From contig NZ_JMHT01000003.1 in NCBI RefSeq assembly GCF_001905655.1, positions 85,468-149,467 of the forward strand: DNA of 64,000 bases, given 5' to 3'. This document shows, in pieces, positions 29,352-44,114 of this stretch (position 1 is its first letter; each line of letters begins with the position of its first letter). Position numbers and translations under genes: made by a program. The notes below the pieces were generated by a model. The model searched no databases. It was not told the origin of the DNA and was given only the letters and a program-made list of their open reading frames with translations. This DNA is from Mycobacterium sp. ST-F2 (GTDB lineage Bacteria > Actinomycetota > Actinomycetes > Mycobacteriales > Mycobacteriaceae).

Positions 29352-30501
29352 CCCAGACCGATCAGACCGCCGTACTCGTGCTGGAGGACGGCCGGGTGTT
29401 CACCGGAACACCGTTCGGTGCCGTGGGCCAGACGTTGGGCGAGGCGGTGTTCTCCACCGGCATGTCCGGCTACCAGGAGACCCTGACCGACCCGAGCTAC
29501 CACCGGCAGATCGTGGTGGCCACCGCCCCGCAGATCGGCAACACCGGCTGGAACGGCGAGGACAACGAGAGCCGCGACGACAAAATCTGGGTCGCCGGCT
29601 ATGTCGTCCGCGACCCGTCGCCGCGCGCCTCCAACTGGCGTGCCACCGGCACCCTCGACGACGAACTGGTGCGTCAGGGCATCGTCGGCGTCGCGGGTGT
29701 CGACACCCGTGCCATCGTGCGGCACCTGCGCAACTTCGGCTCGATGAAGGCGGGCGTGTTCAGCGGAGCCGCTTTGGCGGCGACATCAGGCACGGGCCCG
29801 GCGTCCGTCGATGAGCTGGTCACCCGTGTGCGCAACCAGCCGTCGATGCTCGGCGCGGACCTGGCCGGTGAGGTCAGCACCGACGACCGGTACATCGTCG
29901 AACCCGTTGGCGAGCGCCGCTTTTCCATCGCGGCCATCGACCTCGGGATCAAGACCAACACCCCGCGCAACTTCGCGGCCCGCGGTATCCGCAGCCACGT
30001 GCTGCCGTCGTCGGTGACGTTCGACGAGCTCGCCGACCTCAAGGTGGACGGCGTCTTCCTGTCCAACGGCCCGGGCGACCCGGCCACCGCCGATCACATG
30101 GTCGAGTTCACCAAGCAGGTGCTGTCGGCCGGAATCCCGTTGTTCGGCATCTGCTTCGGCAACCAGATTCTGGGCCGCGCCTTCGGCCGTGACACCTACA
30201 AGATGACGTTCGGCCACCGCGGCATCAATATCCCCGTCGTTGAGCAGGCCACCGGCCGCATCGCGATCACCGCGCAGAATCACGGGTTTGCGCTCGAAGG
30301 TGAGGCCGGGGAAGAGTTCGACACCCCGTTCGGCCGAGCGGTGGTCAGCCACACGTGCGCCAACGACGGTGTGGTGGAAGGCGTCTCGCTGCTCGACGGG
30401 CGCGCCTTCTCGGTGCAGTACCACCCGGAGGCGGCAGCAGGCCCACACGACGCCGAGTACCTGTTCGACAAGTTCGCCGATCTCATGGCAGGGGAGAAGT
30501 A

Positions 30502-30502
<1 letters not shown>
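29348..30502 (+). CDS. carA: Carbamoyl-phosphate synthase small (glutaminase) subunit
   Basis: A 384-residue glutamine amidotransferase subunit. The N-terminal CPSase domain begins [17 protein letters not shown] with the family [11 protein letters not shown] segment. The class I glutaminase has its nucleophile in [14 protein letters not shown] and the His-Glu pair in [12 protein letters not shown]. It releases ammonia from glutamine and channels it to CarB. It overlaps the preceding gene by four bases and carB by one base (TAATG). Confidence 0.97.
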
Positions 30503-33839
<3,337 letters not shown>

Positions 33840-33843
<4 letters not shown>

Positions 33844-34646
33844 GTTTCGGGCTCAAACTGCGGGCCGCCATGGCACAGCGGGGTCCGCTGTGCCTGGGCA
33901 TCGACCCGCACCCCGAGCTCTTGAGCGCCTGGGGTCTGCCGGTGTCGGCAGATGGCGTGGCGGCGTTCAGCGACATCTGCGTCGAGGCGTTCGCGGGCTT
34001 CGCGATCGTCAAGCCGCAGGTTGCGTTCTTCGAGGCCTACGGGTCGGCGGGCTTCGCCGTGCTGGAACGGACAATCGCCCGGCTGCAGGAGGCCGGCGTG
34101 CTGGTGCTGGCCGACGCCAAGCGCGGTGACATCGGCTCCACCATGGCCGCCTACGCGCAGGCGTGGGCGGGCGATTCGCCGCTGGCCGCCGACGCCGTGA
34201 CGGCGTCGCCGTACCTCGGTTTCGGCTCGCTGCAGCCGCTGCTCGATGTCGCGGCCGCCCACGGCCGGGGCGTGTTCGTGCTGGCCGCCACGTCCAACCC
34301 GGAGGGCGCGTCGGTGCAGCGCGCGCTCGCCGGTGAACGGACCGTGGCGCAGTCGGTCGTCGACGACGTCGCGGCGGTCAACGCCGCGGGCGACGGCTCG
34401 GTCGGTGTCGTCGTCGGCGCGACGCTCTCCGAGGTCCCCGACCTGTCGCAGCTCGGTGGACCGGTGCTGCTGCCGGGCGTCGGCGCTCAGGGTGGACGCC
34501 CGGACGCGCTGGCCGGGCTCGGCGGTGCGCAGCCGGGCACCTTGCTGCCCGCGGTGTCGCGTGAGGTGCTGCGGGCCGGGCCCGACGTCGCCGCCGTGCG
34601 GGCCGCGGGGGAGAAGCTCCGCGACGCCGTCGCCTATCTGGCCTGA
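33840..34646 (+). CDS. pyrF: Orotidine 5'-phosphate decarboxylase
   Basis: A 268-residue decarboxylase making UMP from OMP. It is of the long mycobacterial/type 2 class, with [12 protein letters not shown] near the start and the catalytic [18 protein letters not shown] segment at about residues 80-97. The GTG at 33840 overlaps the carB stop by four bases. It is the last gene of the pyr operon; its 3' end overlaps the convergent DUF2330 gene by 13 bases. Confidence 0.96.
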
Positions 34647-35671
34647 CGCCGGCGGCGCCACCAGAGCGCCGCGACCAGGACCACGCCGCCGAGGGCGGCG
34701 GCGATCAGGGCCAGACCGGTGACATCGCCACGGTTGCGGGTCCGGTAGATGACCTGCGCGTAATCGGAATCGGTTGCGGCACGGGCGAATACATAGTCGC
34801 CGTCGATGCGATGCGGCTCGCCGAGGTAGTTGGTCCAGCGGGTGAGGTAGCGGCCCCGGTAGTCGGCCAGGGCCGGTGCATCGACCGGTCCGGCGTACTG
34901 CAGCGTCGGCGCGTTGCCGGGCACCGGTAGCGCGCTGGGATCCATCCGATGGTCGGCCAGCACGTACAGGTCGACGCTCTGCGGCGCCGTCGCCGACCGG
35001 GACAGACGCATCGGGTACACGGCCTTGTCGGACGCGAATGACAGCCGCAGTGGCTGCAACGTGCCCGACAGCGTGGCACCTGCGGCATCGGGGGTGAGCT
35101 GGATCGCGACGATCTCCCAGCCCGCCGCGACGTAGGGCGCCAGGTTGGCATCCAGCCCGTCGGGGTGGAGGAAGCCCTTGGCCGTCAGCCAACCCGCCAG
35201 GGCCGCGGGGTCATCGCCGGCCAGGCGGGTGACGTCGAACGGCCCGATCCGCTGATTGCTCAGCACCTTGACGCCGCCGGGTCGCGCTCCCGCGCTCTCG
35301 AGCGCACCCCGCGAACCCTCGGTGAGCCAGTCGAAGGTGGGCCACCAGCTGTCCCGGTATTCGACCCGGGGCGCGGTGATGCGCGCCAACTCGTCGAACA
35401 CCGCGGCATCGCCCAACGTCACGTGCGCGGCCGACGGCACCGGCATCACCCACGCGGCCCGATCCGAGGTGCCGCGCACCCCGAACGACATCAGGATGTC
35501 CTCGGTGCGGCCGTCCCAGGCGATCAGGGCCCGCTCGTCGACGACGGCGGCGCCGGCGCGGTCCGGGATGTAGGCGCCGCAACCGCAGGCCCATGCGGGA
35601 GCCGCGATGTTCGCCGTCAGGGTGGCGAACATCAGTAACAGGACGCACAGTGACCGGTACGCGGCAGCCAT
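34634..35671 (-). CDS. DUF2330 exported membrane-anchored protein
   Basis: A 345-residue protein with a signal peptide ending near APAWA and a mature N-terminus [12 protein letters not shown], typical of DUF2330. A transmembrane helix at about residues 316-337 ([18 protein letters not shown]) followed by RRRRQAR anchors the C-terminus. The cysteine-rich start might bind metal or form a disulfide; no function is known. The start is the ATG at 35671; an in-frame GTG at 35677 is possible. It converges on pyrF. Confidence 0.8.
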   Translation of the reverse strand: MAAAYRSLCVLLLMFATLTANIAAPAWACGCGAYIPDRAGAAVVDERALIAWDGRTEDILMSFGVRGTSDRAAWVMPVPSAAHVTLGDAAVFDELARITAPRVEYRDSWWPTFDWLTEGSRGALESAGARPGGVKVLSNQRIGPFDVTRLAGDDPAALAGWLTAKGFLHPDGLDANLAPYVAAGWEIVAIQLTPDAAGATLSGTLQPLRLSFASDKAVYPMRLSRSATAPQSVDLYVLADHRMDPSALPVPGNAPTLQYAGPVDAPALADYRGRYLTRWTNYLGEPHRIDGDYVFARAATDSDYAQVIYRTRNRGDVTGLALIAAALGGVVLVAALWWRRRRQAR

Positions 35672-35701
35672 CGGCACGAACGTACCGGCCGCGCGGCTAT
35701 G

Positions 35702-36049
35702 TCACAGCTGAATCCAGATCGGGCCGAGCCAGAAGCCCCACGCGTTGAAGCCGGCGTCCCATACCGGGTTCACCCACTGGCCGTTGTAGGAGAACGGCTG
35801 GTGATCCCAGCGGGCGTCGTCGATGCCGCGGCCACGCCAGTCGCGGCCGCGGTCATCGCGCCAACCATCCCGGTCCTGATGCCAGTCGACACCGCGCTGC
35901 CAGCCGCCGCGGTGGTCGTCGTGCCCCGCGCACGGGGCTCCCGGCGGGCACCAGTCGGCGCTCGCGGTCGCCAGTCCGATGCCGAGGATTCCGGCGGCGC
36001 CGATGCCTACGGCCAGGGTCGATGCGGTCAATGCCTGCTTGATCTTCAT
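35702..36049 (-). CDS. Small secreted WGFWLGP-type protein, copy A
   Basis: A 115-residue exported protein. The signal peptide ends around TASA (residue 31). The mature part has CPPGAPC near its start, a middle segment rich in Asp, Arg, Trp and Gly, and a conserved end: GIDDARWDHQPFSYNGQWVNPVWD, then WGFWLGPIWI. It is a close paralogue of the next gene upstream (36227-36583), with the same signal peptide and C-terminal half and a divergent linker. Function unknown; two cysteines are shared. A shared 19-base element lies 46 bases before both starts. Confidence 0.8.
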   Translation of the reverse strand: MKIKQALTASTLAVGIGAAGILGIGLATASADWCPPGAPCAGHDDHRGGWQRGVDWHQDRDGWRDDRGRDWRGRGIDDARWDHQPFSYNGQWVNPVWDAGFNAWGFWLGPIWIQL

Positions 36050-36094
36050 GCCGCTGACGCTATGGCGGTCCGATGGGCGTGCACTTAGCTGCGC

Positions 36095-36113
36095 TTAGGT
36101 GTGTGCTGTGTGT
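36095..36113 (-). promoter_or_regulatory. Conserved upstream element, copy A
   Basis: TTAGGTGTGTGCTGTGTGT (plus strand) is identical to the sequence at 36629-36647. Both lie exactly 46 bases before the start codon of their paralogue, so this is likely promoter or operator DNA kept after the duplication. Confidence 0.55.
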
Positions 36114-36167
36114 GCGGTCAAGAACCTGAGAACATGTTGTGCGGCAGTATGTTTCATTCGCACACAG

Positions 36168-36196
36168 ACGGCCCACCACTTTGCGTGGCGGGCCGT
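36168..36196. terminator. Probable terminator hairpin between the two paralogues
   Basis: ACGGCCCACCAC (36168-36179) pairs with GTGGCGGGCCGT (36185-36196), 12 base pairs with one mismatch and a five-base loop. It lies just beyond the stop of the 36227-36583 minus-strand gene. No clear T-run follows, so termination strength is uncertain. Confidence 0.5.
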
Positions 36197-36226
36197 CTCG
36201 TTGGGGGATCGGTCAGCGGGCGTCGA

Positions 36227-36583
36227 TCACAGCGGAATCCAGATGGGGCCGAGCCAGAAGCCCCACGCGCCACGCCCGTCGTCCCACACTGGGTTCACCC
36301 ACTGGCCGTTGTATGCGAACGGCTGGTGATCGAAGCGGGCGTCGTCGATGCCGCGGTGCTGCCAGTCCCGGCCCTGGTTGTCGTGCCAGTTGTCGTCCCG
36401 GCCGACGGGGGCGGCCGGGCCACGGTTGTCGCCGCCGCGATGGTCGTCGCGCTGACCGCACGGCGCGTTCGGCGGGCACTGGCCCGGGTCGGCATTGGCG
36501 CCGGCCAGGCCGACGCCGAACAATCCGGCGACGCCGATACCTGCGGCCAGGGTGGATGCGGTCAATGCGTGCTTGAGGTTCAT
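36227..36583 (-). CDS. Small secreted WGFWLGP-type protein, copy B
   Basis: A 118-residue exported protein, paralogous to copy A. Signal peptide MNLKHALTASTLAAGIGVAG ending near GANA; mature part starts with CPPNAPC, then a Gly/Asn/Asp/Arg linker that differs from copy A, then GIDDARFDHQPFAYNGQWVN and WGFWLGPIWI. The pair occupies the interval between pyrF and mihF where M. tuberculosis has PE15/PPE20. Function unknown. Tandem duplication including the promoter element is the simplest explanation. Confidence 0.8.
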   Translation of the reverse strand: MNLKHALTASTLAAGIGVAGLFGVGLAGANADPGQCPPNAPCGQRDDHRGGDNRGPAAPVGRDDNWHDNQGRDWQHRGIDDARFDHQPFAYNGQWVNPVWDDGRGAWGFWLGPIWIPL

Positions 36584-37287
36584 GACACTGAAGTTAGGGC
36601 TGCCTAATGTGGCCGCACTGTGGTGGCATTAGGTGTGTGCTGTGTGTCCGGCCACGGTTTGGCTACGAGCTGCTGGCCGTTGCCTGTGGAAGGCGTGATC
36701 ACATGGGAAACGTTGGGCGGGAGACAGTTTCATCACAGCGATCCCGTCCATTCGCCAAGGATGCGCCGGCCGCTCTCGGTGTATCGCGCAGTGGCCGAGT
36801 TTGCGGGTTCTGCGCGACGGCGTGGATCCGCACTGCGGGCGGCCGGAAACCTGTGAATTTGGGCGGCCGAACTGGCCAAATAGCGTCTCGGAGCGGTCGG
36901 CGCGGCACGGGCGGCGTACCGGCCTGCTCGGACTCGGCATCGACACGCCCGACACGCCGTGACCTGCGAAAATTTTCCTCAATCGACCCGGGCGACGACC
37001 CGAAAATGCGCCGGGGTCGACGCGGAGCGCTCGGCCGTCGTCCCACTGAGTGCTCAAAACCCTTGATACGCAGGCGGATTTGTGACCGAACGGCGCTAAA
37101 CCCGAGCTCGCAGAGCTTGCACTCAGTGACCATTCGGAGCCGTCGTTCGCACTACACGCTGGGCTTTTAGCTTCGTTACCCGGGGGGTGGGGTTAGCGCT
37201 TGTCGGCAAGCGTGGGTACGGTCGTCGTCGCTGGCTGGTTCACCCAGCCGTGACAGAAATTATTTGACGGAGATACGGAGGAACCCC
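36584..37287. other. 704-base stretch without a convincing gene
   Basis: It holds the upstream region of copy B, including the shared 19-base element at 36629-36647, and the promoter region of mihF. An open frame at 36607-37170 has atypical, cysteine- and arginine-rich composition and no ribosome-binding site, so I do not call it. Near mihF there are two small dyads: CGCTTG/CAAGCG (37197-37212) and GGCTGG/CCAGCC (about 37232-37248). Nothing else is recognisable. Confidence 0.6.
36629..36647 (-). promoter_or_regulatory. Conserved upstream element, copy B
   Basis: Identical over 19 bases to 36095-36113 and at the same 46-base distance from the start of copy B (36583). Flanking bases also resemble those of copy A. 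Confidence 0.55.
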
Positions 37288-37605
37288 GTGGCCCTTCCCC
37301 AGTTGACCGACGAACAGCGCGCGGCAGCGTTGGAGAAGGCTGCTGCCGCACGTCGAGCACGTGCCGAGTTGAAAGACCGGCTCAAGCGCGGCGGCACCAA
37401 CCTCAAGCAGGTCCTGACGGACGCCGAGACCGACGAGGTCCTCGGCAAGATGAAGGTTTCCGCTCTGCTGGAAGCCCTGCCCAAGGTCGGCAAGGTCAAG
37501 GCGCAGGAGATCATGACCGAGCTGGAGATCGCTCCGACCCGCCGTCTGCGCGGCCTGGGCGACCGTCAGCGCAAGGCCCTGCTGGAAAAGTTCGACTTTT
37601 CCTGA
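37288..37605 (+). CDS. mihF: Mycobacterial integration host factor
   Basis: A 105-residue nucleoid-associated protein. It starts with VALPQLTDEQRAAALEKAAA and contains an alpha-helical DNA-binding core with a helix-two-turn-helix (VSALLEALPKVGKVKAQEIM) and a conserved TRRLRGLGDRQRKALLEKF end. It bends and compacts DNA and was first found as a cofactor for phage L5 integration. GTG at 37288 is chosen because CGGAGGAA precedes it at good spacing; an ATG at 37264 in frame is less likely. gmk follows after 39 bases. Confidence 0.95.
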   Translation: MALPQLTDEQRAAALEKAAAARRARAELKDRLKRGGTNLKQVLTDAETDEVLGKMKVSALLEALPKVGKVKAQEIMTELEIAPTRRLRGLGDRQRKALLEKFDFS

Positions 37606-37644
37606 TCTGACGCAAGACTGACGAGCAGTAGGGGCCGGACGGCG

Positions 37645-38199
37645 ATGAACCGTGTTGTTGTGCTGTCCGGCCCCTCTGCCGTGGGTAAATCCACGGTCGT
37701 GCGCTGCCTGCGCGAGCGGGTGCCCGACCTGCATTTCAGTGTTTCCGCCACGACGCGTGCGCCGCGTCCTGGCGAGGTCGACGGTGTCGACTACACATTC
37801 GTCTCGGCCGACGAGTTCCAGCGCCTGATCGATGACGGCGAGCTCCTGGAATGGGCCGAAATCCACGGTGGCCTGCAGCGCTCAGGCACCCCCGCCCGGC
37901 CCGTCCGGGAAGCCATCGCCGCTGGTCATCCCGTCCTCATCGAGGTCGATCTGGCCGGTGCCCGGGCCGTCAAACAGGCCATGCCGGAGGTGCTGACCGT
38001 CTTCCTCGCGCCGCCCAGTTGGGAAGCGCTGGAGAGCCGCCTCGTCGGTCGCGGCACCGAGAGTGCCGAGATCCAGGCCCGCCGCCTGGAGACCGCGCGG
38101 GCCGAAATGGCCGCTCAGGACAGTTTCGATGTGACGGTTGTCAACAGTCAGTTGGAATCCGCCTGTGCAGAATTGGTATCCTTGCTGGTGGGCCGCTGA
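37645..38199 (+). CDS. gmk: Guanylate kinase
   Basis: A 184-residue kinase converting GMP to GDP. Walker A is GPSAVGKST near residue 8; the guanylate-kinase signature is visible as [21 protein letters not shown] with the GMP-binding SATTR. It ends in [14 protein letters not shown], so it is shorter than many family members (about 200 residues). Gene order mihF-gmk-rpoZ-coaBC-metK is the conserved mycobacterial one. Confidence 0.95.
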   Translation: MNRVVVLSGPSAVGKSTVVRCLRERVPDLHFSVSATTRAPRPGEVDGVDYTFVSADEFQRLIDDGELLEWAEIHGGLQRSGTPARPVREAIAAGHPVLIEVDLAGARAVKQAMPEVLTVFLAPPSWEALESRLVGRGTESAEIQARRLETARAEMAAQDSFDVTVVNSQLESACAELVSLLVGR

Positions 38200-38236
38200 G
38201 CGGTCTGCGCAGCACCCGCACAGATATCGCTGATAG

Positions 38237-38569
<333 letters not shown>

Positions 38570-38588
38570 CGCCGAGTAGGCGTCCGAT

Positions 38589-39848
38589 ATGGCCGACCGC
38601 AAGCGCATCGTCGTCGGAGTCGCCGGAGGTATCGCCGCCTACAAGGCGTGCACCCTGGTTCGTCAGCTGAGCGAGGCCGGCCACTCGGTTCGCGTCGTGC
38701 CGACGGAGTCGGCGCTGAAGTTCGTCGGCGCCGCCACCTTTGAAGCACTGTCCGGTAATCCCGTGCACACGGGAGTGTTCGAGGACGTCTCCGAGGTACC
38801 CCACGTCCGGTTCGGCCAGCAGGCCGACCTGGTCGTGGTCGCACCGGCCACCGCCGACCTGATGGCACGTGCGGTGGCGGGCCGCGGCGACGATCTACTG
38901 ACCGCCACGCTGCTCACCGCGCGCTGTCCGGTGTTGTTCGCTCCGGCGATGCACACCGAGATGTGGTTGCACCCGGCCACCGTCGAGAACGTCGCGACCC
39001 TGCGGCGTCGCGGCGTCGTCGTGCTGGACCCCGCCTCCGGGCGCCTCACCGGCGCCGACAGCGGCCCGGGACGTCTGCCCGAGGCCGAAGAGATCACCAC
39101 CTTCGCCCAGCTCCTTCTGGAGCGTGGTGACGCGTTGCCCCACGATCTGACCGGGGTCAAGGCCGTCGTCACCGCCGGTGGCACCCGCGAGGCCATCGAC
39201 CCGGTTCGGTTCATCGGCAACCGCAGCTCCGGCAAGCAGGGCTACGCCGTGGCCCGCGTCATGGCCCAGCGCGGCGCAGAGGTCACTCTGATCGCCGGAA
39301 ACACCGCGGGCCTGGCCGACCCGGCCGGCGTCGACGTCGTGCACATCAGCTCGGCGGCACAACTGCGGGATTCGGTGTTCAAGTACGTGCCCGATGCGCA
39401 CGTGCTCGTGATGTCCGCCGCCGTCGCTGACTTCCGTCCTACCGAGGTAGCGACCAGCAAGATCAAAAAGACGCACGGCCCCGGTGAATCGGACGGGGCA
39501 CCCGTCATCGAACTGACCCGGACCGACGACATCCTCGCCGGCGCGGTGCGCGCCCGGACTGACGGTCAACTGCCGAACCTGCGTGCCATCGTCGGGTTCG
39601 CGGCCGAGACCGGCGACGCCAACGGTGACGTGCTGTTCCACGCCCGGGCGAAGCTGCAGCGCAAAGGCTGTGACCTGCTGGTCGTCAACGCGGTCGGGGA
39701 CGGCAAGGCCTTCGAGGTCGACGTCAACGACGGTTGGCTGCTGGCCGCCGACGGCGCCGAGTCGGCACTGGAGCACGGGTCCAAGACCTTGATGGCCAGT
39801 CGCATCGCCGATGCGATCGCGGCTTTCCTGCGTGGCAGCGACGAATGA
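38589..39848 (+). CDS. coaBC: Bifunctional phosphopantothenoylcysteine decarboxylase/phosphopantothenate-cysteine ligase
   Basis: A 419-residue CoA-biosynthesis enzyme (also called dfp). The N-terminal CoaC flavoprotein begins KRIVVGVAGGIAAYKACTLV and has the FAPAMHTEMW substrate loop with HTE at residues 119-121. The CoaB half starts near residue 185 with VVTAGGTREAIDPVRFIGNRSSGKQG, and the KIKK segment follows at 295-298. Function, order and length are all standard. Confidence 0.96.
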   Translation: MADRKRIVVGVAGGIAAYKACTLVRQLSEAGHSVRVVPTESALKFVGAATFEALSGNPVHTGVFEDVSEVPHVRFGQQADLVVVAPATADLMARAVAGRGDDLLTATLLTARCPVLFAPAMHTEMWLHPATVENVATLRRRGVVVLDPASGRLTGADSGPGRLPEAEEITTFAQLLLERGDALPHDLTGVKAVVTAGGTREAIDPVRFIGNRSSGKQGYAVARVMAQRGAEVTLIAGNTAGLADPAGVDVVHISSAAQLRDSVFKYVPDAHVLVMSAAVADFRPTEVATSKIKKTHGPGESDGAPVIELTRTDDILAGAVRARTDGQLPNLRAIVGFAAETGDANGDVLFHARAKLQRKGCDLLVVNAVGDGKAFEVDVNDGWLLAADGAESALEHGSKTLMASRIADAIAAFLRGSDE

Positions 39849-39959
39849 TCGTCGCCTGAACCGCGCCGCGGAACGGGTTGCTGCGCAGGGGTATCCGACA
39901 GGGAATAGCCGGGCGCGGATATTATGCGCCGGACTAAAGTTTTGGAAGGGATTTGCGAC

Positions 39960-41168
<1,209 letters not shown>

Positions 41169-41175
41169 TACCTGA

Positions 41176-42408
41176 TCAGCCGACGGGCTGCGGCTCCAGT
41201 CGACGGCTTCGGTACAGCGCCAGGGCAACCAGCAGGCTGATCGCCGTGAGCGCCACCCAGATGAGCTCCGGCCGGCCGGCGGCGCGCGCCGTCTCCATCA
41301 GCGCGCCGGTCGCCAGGTTTCCGACGAGGATGCCGACGCCGACGATCGTGTTGTAGAAGCCGTAGTACGTCGCGACCAGCCGGTCGCCCGCGAGCGACAC
41401 CACGGTGTCCATCTCGAACGGGTACACCGCGGCCGACCCGACCGCCAGCAGCGCCGCCGTCAGCAGCAGTGCCGCCACTGCCGCCGGCGGGCCCCAGCGG
41501 TCGTCGGGCACCACGATCAGGGGGACGAACGCCGCGGCCAGCACCAGCACCCCGATGGTCAACGACTGCGCCCGGCCGTAGCGCGCGGTGAACCAGGCCG
41601 TGATGCGCAGCTGGCCGCCGATGGCGACCAGCCCCGACACCGCGAAAACCGCTGCCACGATGGCTGATTCGTGATGTGGCGCGAGGACCCCGGCGTGCAG
41701 CGGCAGTGCCAGGTACACCTGGAACGTCACCACGTAGGTACCGACCATCGAGACCGCGAACAACAGGAACGGCCGGTTGGCCAGCACGGTGCGCCAGTCG
41801 TGCAGCACCGAGACGCGTTCGGCCGCACCATGATCGGCGTGGTCCTGCGGTAGCGCGAACAGCTGGGCGATGGTCAGCACCGCGAACACCGTGGCCGCCA
41901 TCCCTGCGGTCACCCGGAAGTCCAGCGCGATCAGTGCCAGGCCGACCAGCGGCCCGGCCAGGATTCCCGCCTGATAGAAGACGTTGAACACCGTGAATGC
42001 CGCCACCCGCCGCTCGCCGGAGTCCGCGGCGAGATAGGCGCGCACCGCGGGATTGAACAGCGCTCCCGCGAAACCCGTTGCCGCCGAGGCGATCAACACC
42101 GCCGGCAGGGACTGCGCGACGGCCAGCAGGCCGAAGCCGGCTGTGCGCAGCAGACAGCCCGCCACGATCAGGGGCTTGTAGCCGAGCCGGTCGGCCAGCG
42201 TGCCACCGACGATGAACATGCCCTGCTGCGAGAAGTTTCGCACCCCGAGTGCCAACCCGACAGCCCAGCCGGCCAGGCCGAGCGGACCGGCCAGGTACCC
42301 GGCCAGATACGGCATCAGCATGTAGAAGCCGAGGTTGATGCCGAACTGGTTGAGCATCAGCACCCGGCTGGGCCAGCCGAAGCTGCGGAACTGGGCGAGT
42401 ACCTGCAT
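41176..42408 (-). CDS. MFS transporter, Rv0849-like
   Basis: A 410-residue carrier with about 12 membrane helices; the loop 2-3 motif appears as GGTLADRLGYKPL. It follows cysK2 with a one-base overlap (TGATG), so ATG 42408 is preferred over an upstream in-frame codon at 42450 inside cysK2. In M. tuberculosis lpqS, cysK2 and the MFS gene Rv0849 are contiguous in the copper-responsive RicR regulon, and the same order is seen here. Export of a copper- or thiol-related compound is plausible but unproven. Confidence 0.82.
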   Translation of the reverse strand: MQVLAQFRSFGWPSRVLMLNQFGINLGFYMLMPYLAGYLAGPLGLAGWAVGLALGVRNFSQQGMFIVGGTLADRLGYKPLIVAGCLLRTAGFGLLAVAQSLPAVLIASAATGFAGALFNPAVRAYLAADSGERRVAAFTVFNVFYQAGILAGPLVGLALIALDFRVTAGMAATVFAVLTIAQLFALPQDHADHGAAERVSVLHDWRTVLANRPFLLFAVSMVGTYVVTFQVYLALPLHAGVLAPHHESAIVAAVFAVSGLVAIGGQLRITAWFTARYGRAQSLTIGVLVLAAAFVPLIVVPDDRWGPPAAVAALLLTAALLAVGSAAVYPFEMDTVVSLAGDRLVATYYGFYNTIVGVGILVGNLATGALMETARAAGRPELIWVALTAISLLVALALYRSRRLEPQPVG

Positions 42409-43520
42409 CAGAGGGACTCGGGCTTGCGCACCGTCGTGCAGCGGGTCCATGAATCCACCACGCGCTCAGCGGGATCGGCGATCACCGCGGGCTCGGCCGG
42501 CGGTTCGATTCCCAGCAGGTTGTGCTGGCGGCAGTAGTCGTCGTTGTAGACGGTGTCGAAATAGCGTTGCGGCCCATCGGGAAAGATCGCGGCGACCGTG
42601 GTCTCCGGATCGTGATGACGGGCTGCCCAGCCGGCGACGAGCGCCACGGCGCCGCCGCTCCAGCCGCTGCTGGCGTAGCTGGTCGCGGCCAGCGCCCGGC
42701 ACGCCCACACCGCCTCGGCGGGCGCCACCCAATGCACCTCCGAGAAGGCGCCGTAGTCGACGTTGTCGGGGTAGATGCTCGAGCCGAGCCCACGCATCAA
42801 CCGGCTCTGTGCCGGCTGCCCGAAGATGGTCGACCCGATGGTGTCGACGCCGATCAACTTCAGGTCAGGGTTGAACTCGCGCAACACTTTTGCCACTCCG
42901 GCCGAGTGCCCGCCGGTACCTACCGAGCACACCAGGACGTCGACGGTGCCGAGCTGCGACTGCAGTTCCAGGGCGAGCTCGCGGTACGCGTCGACATTGT
43001 CGGGGTTGTTGTACTGGTCGGGATACCAGGCGGTGGGGTCCTGGGCCAGAATCTGCGCCACCCGGTCGCGGCGGGCCTGCTGCCAGCCGCCGGTTGGATG
43101 CGGCTCGGTGACGAGGTCGATGTCGGCGCCGTATGCGGCGAGCATCCGCAGCATCATGGGTTCCATGCCGGGGTCGGTGACCAGCGTGACCGGATGCCCG
43201 TACACCGTGCCGGCCAGGGCGAGGCCGAGTCCGAGGGTGCCGCTGGTGGATTCGACGATCCGGGCGCCGGGCAGCAGGTCACCGCGGGCCCGGCCGCGTT
43301 CGACCATGTACATGGCCGGCCGGTCTTTCATGCCGCCGGGGTTGACGCCTTCGAGTTTGGCCCAGAAGCCTCGGTCGTCGGTGGTGAAGGGAGCGGCGAT
43401 CCGCAGCACGGGGGTGCCGCCGACCATGGTGCCGGGCCGGTCGTAGCGGGCCAGCCGGCACGGCCCGGAAGCCGGGCGGGAGGGCTTTCTGGGCAGGGTG
43501 AGATTGCTCGAATTGTTCAT
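42408..43520 (-). CDS. cysK2: CysK2-like PLP-dependent synthase (S-sulfocysteine synthase type)
   Basis: A 370-residue fold-type II PLP enzyme. The PLP lysine is in [12 protein letters not shown], and the phosphate-binding region includes [13 protein letters not shown]. This NPGGMKDR motif differs from the NPTGSVKDR of ordinary cysteine synthases. Mycobacterial CysK2 is known to make S-sulfocysteine from phosphoserine and thiosulfate. Neighbours (LpqS-like upstream, MFS downstream) support the identification. Start at ATG 43520 gives the expected length. Confidence 0.8.
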   Translation of the reverse strand: MNNSSNLTLPRKPSRPASGPCRLARYDRPGTMVGGTPVLRIAAPFTTDDRGFWAKLEGVNPGGMKDRPAMYMVERGRARGDLLPGARIVESTSGTLGLGLALAGTVYGHPVTLVTDPGMEPMMLRMLAAYGADIDLVTEPHPTGGWQQARRDRVAQILAQDPTAWYPDQYNNPDNVDAYRELALELQSQLGTVDVLVCSVGTGGHSAGVAKVLREFNPDLKLIGVDTIGSTIFGQPAQSRLMRGLGSSIYPDNVDYGAFSEVHWVAPAEAVWACRALAATSYASSGWSGGAVALVAGWAARHHDPETTVAAIFPDGPQRYFDTVYNDDYCRQHNLLGIEPPAEPAVIADPAERVVDSWTRCTTVRKPESL

Positions 43521-43615
43521 GGGTGCATCACTTTTCGCTGATGCCGCGGGGCGGCGGCGGATTCGGACAGCGGACACCGACCAGCCACGAACGGTGGCCG
43601 ATCTGCGCTGACCTG

Positions 43616-44017
43616 TCAGCGTCGGGAGATGCAGAGGCGGGTCAGGACCGCCCGCCCGCTGTGAATCTGAAGGGCGCGACGGGGCGGGCTGCGGCCGGTC
43701 GTCGGCGACAACGCCCGCCAGCACACCATGAGGATGCCAAGTGCCACCACCAGGCCCAGGGCCAGGAGGGTGGAGGCTGAGCGGGGGAGACCCGCGGTGG
43801 TCACCAGTTCCGGGGCTGCCGGGATCGAGCCGTCGCGGACGTGCGGGTGGATGGCGGTCACCGACGGCAGCGTGTGACCGGCGGCGACGAGCATGGGGGC
43901 AGCATGTTCATGCACCGTGGCAACGGGCTTGGCGCCCAACTGAATACCGATCCCGAGCCCGAACAGGGTGACGAGCAGCACGGCCGCTGCCCGCCATCGC
44001 ACCGGTCGGGGAGTCAC
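43616..44017 (-). CDS. lpqS: LpqS-like membrane protein
   Basis: A 133-residue protein with an N-terminal hydrophobic segment (about 10-27), a histidine-bearing outer region (VHEHAAP and [16 protein letters not shown]) and a second hydrophobic stretch (about 85-101). The end LTRLCISRR and the SIP...LPRSA segment resemble LpqS of M. tuberculosis (Rv0847), a RicR-controlled copper-responsive protein. A classic lipobox is not seen. It lies 95 bases before cysK2. I see no clear RicR palindrome in the 97 bases upstream. Confidence 0.6.
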   Translation of the reverse strand: MTPRPVRWRAAAVLLVTLFGLGIGIQLGAKPVATVHEHAAPMLVAAGHTLPSVTAIHPHVRDGSIPAAPELVTTAGLPRSASTLLALGLVVALGILMVCWRALSPTTGRSPPRRALQIHSGRAVLTRLCISRR

Positions 44018-44114
44018 CTCCGCGACTGTACCGACGAATTGATCCCGTTAAACCTGCCGAGGTGCTTTGTGCGCGAAAAGTTATCGGGTTCAAAGAACTT
44101 TCATATGAGCGCGC

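Noticed and set aside
36607..37170. Open frame of 187 codons before mihF
   Set aside because: Codon use and composition are atypical, no ribosome-binding site is seen, and no motif is recognisable.
39849..39959. SAM riboswitch before metK
   Set aside because: I looked for a conserved SAM aptamer core in this 111-base gap and found none.
44018..44114. RicR operator before the LpqS-like gene
   Set aside because: No clear TACCC-type palindrome is visible in this gap, so the copper link rests on gene order only.
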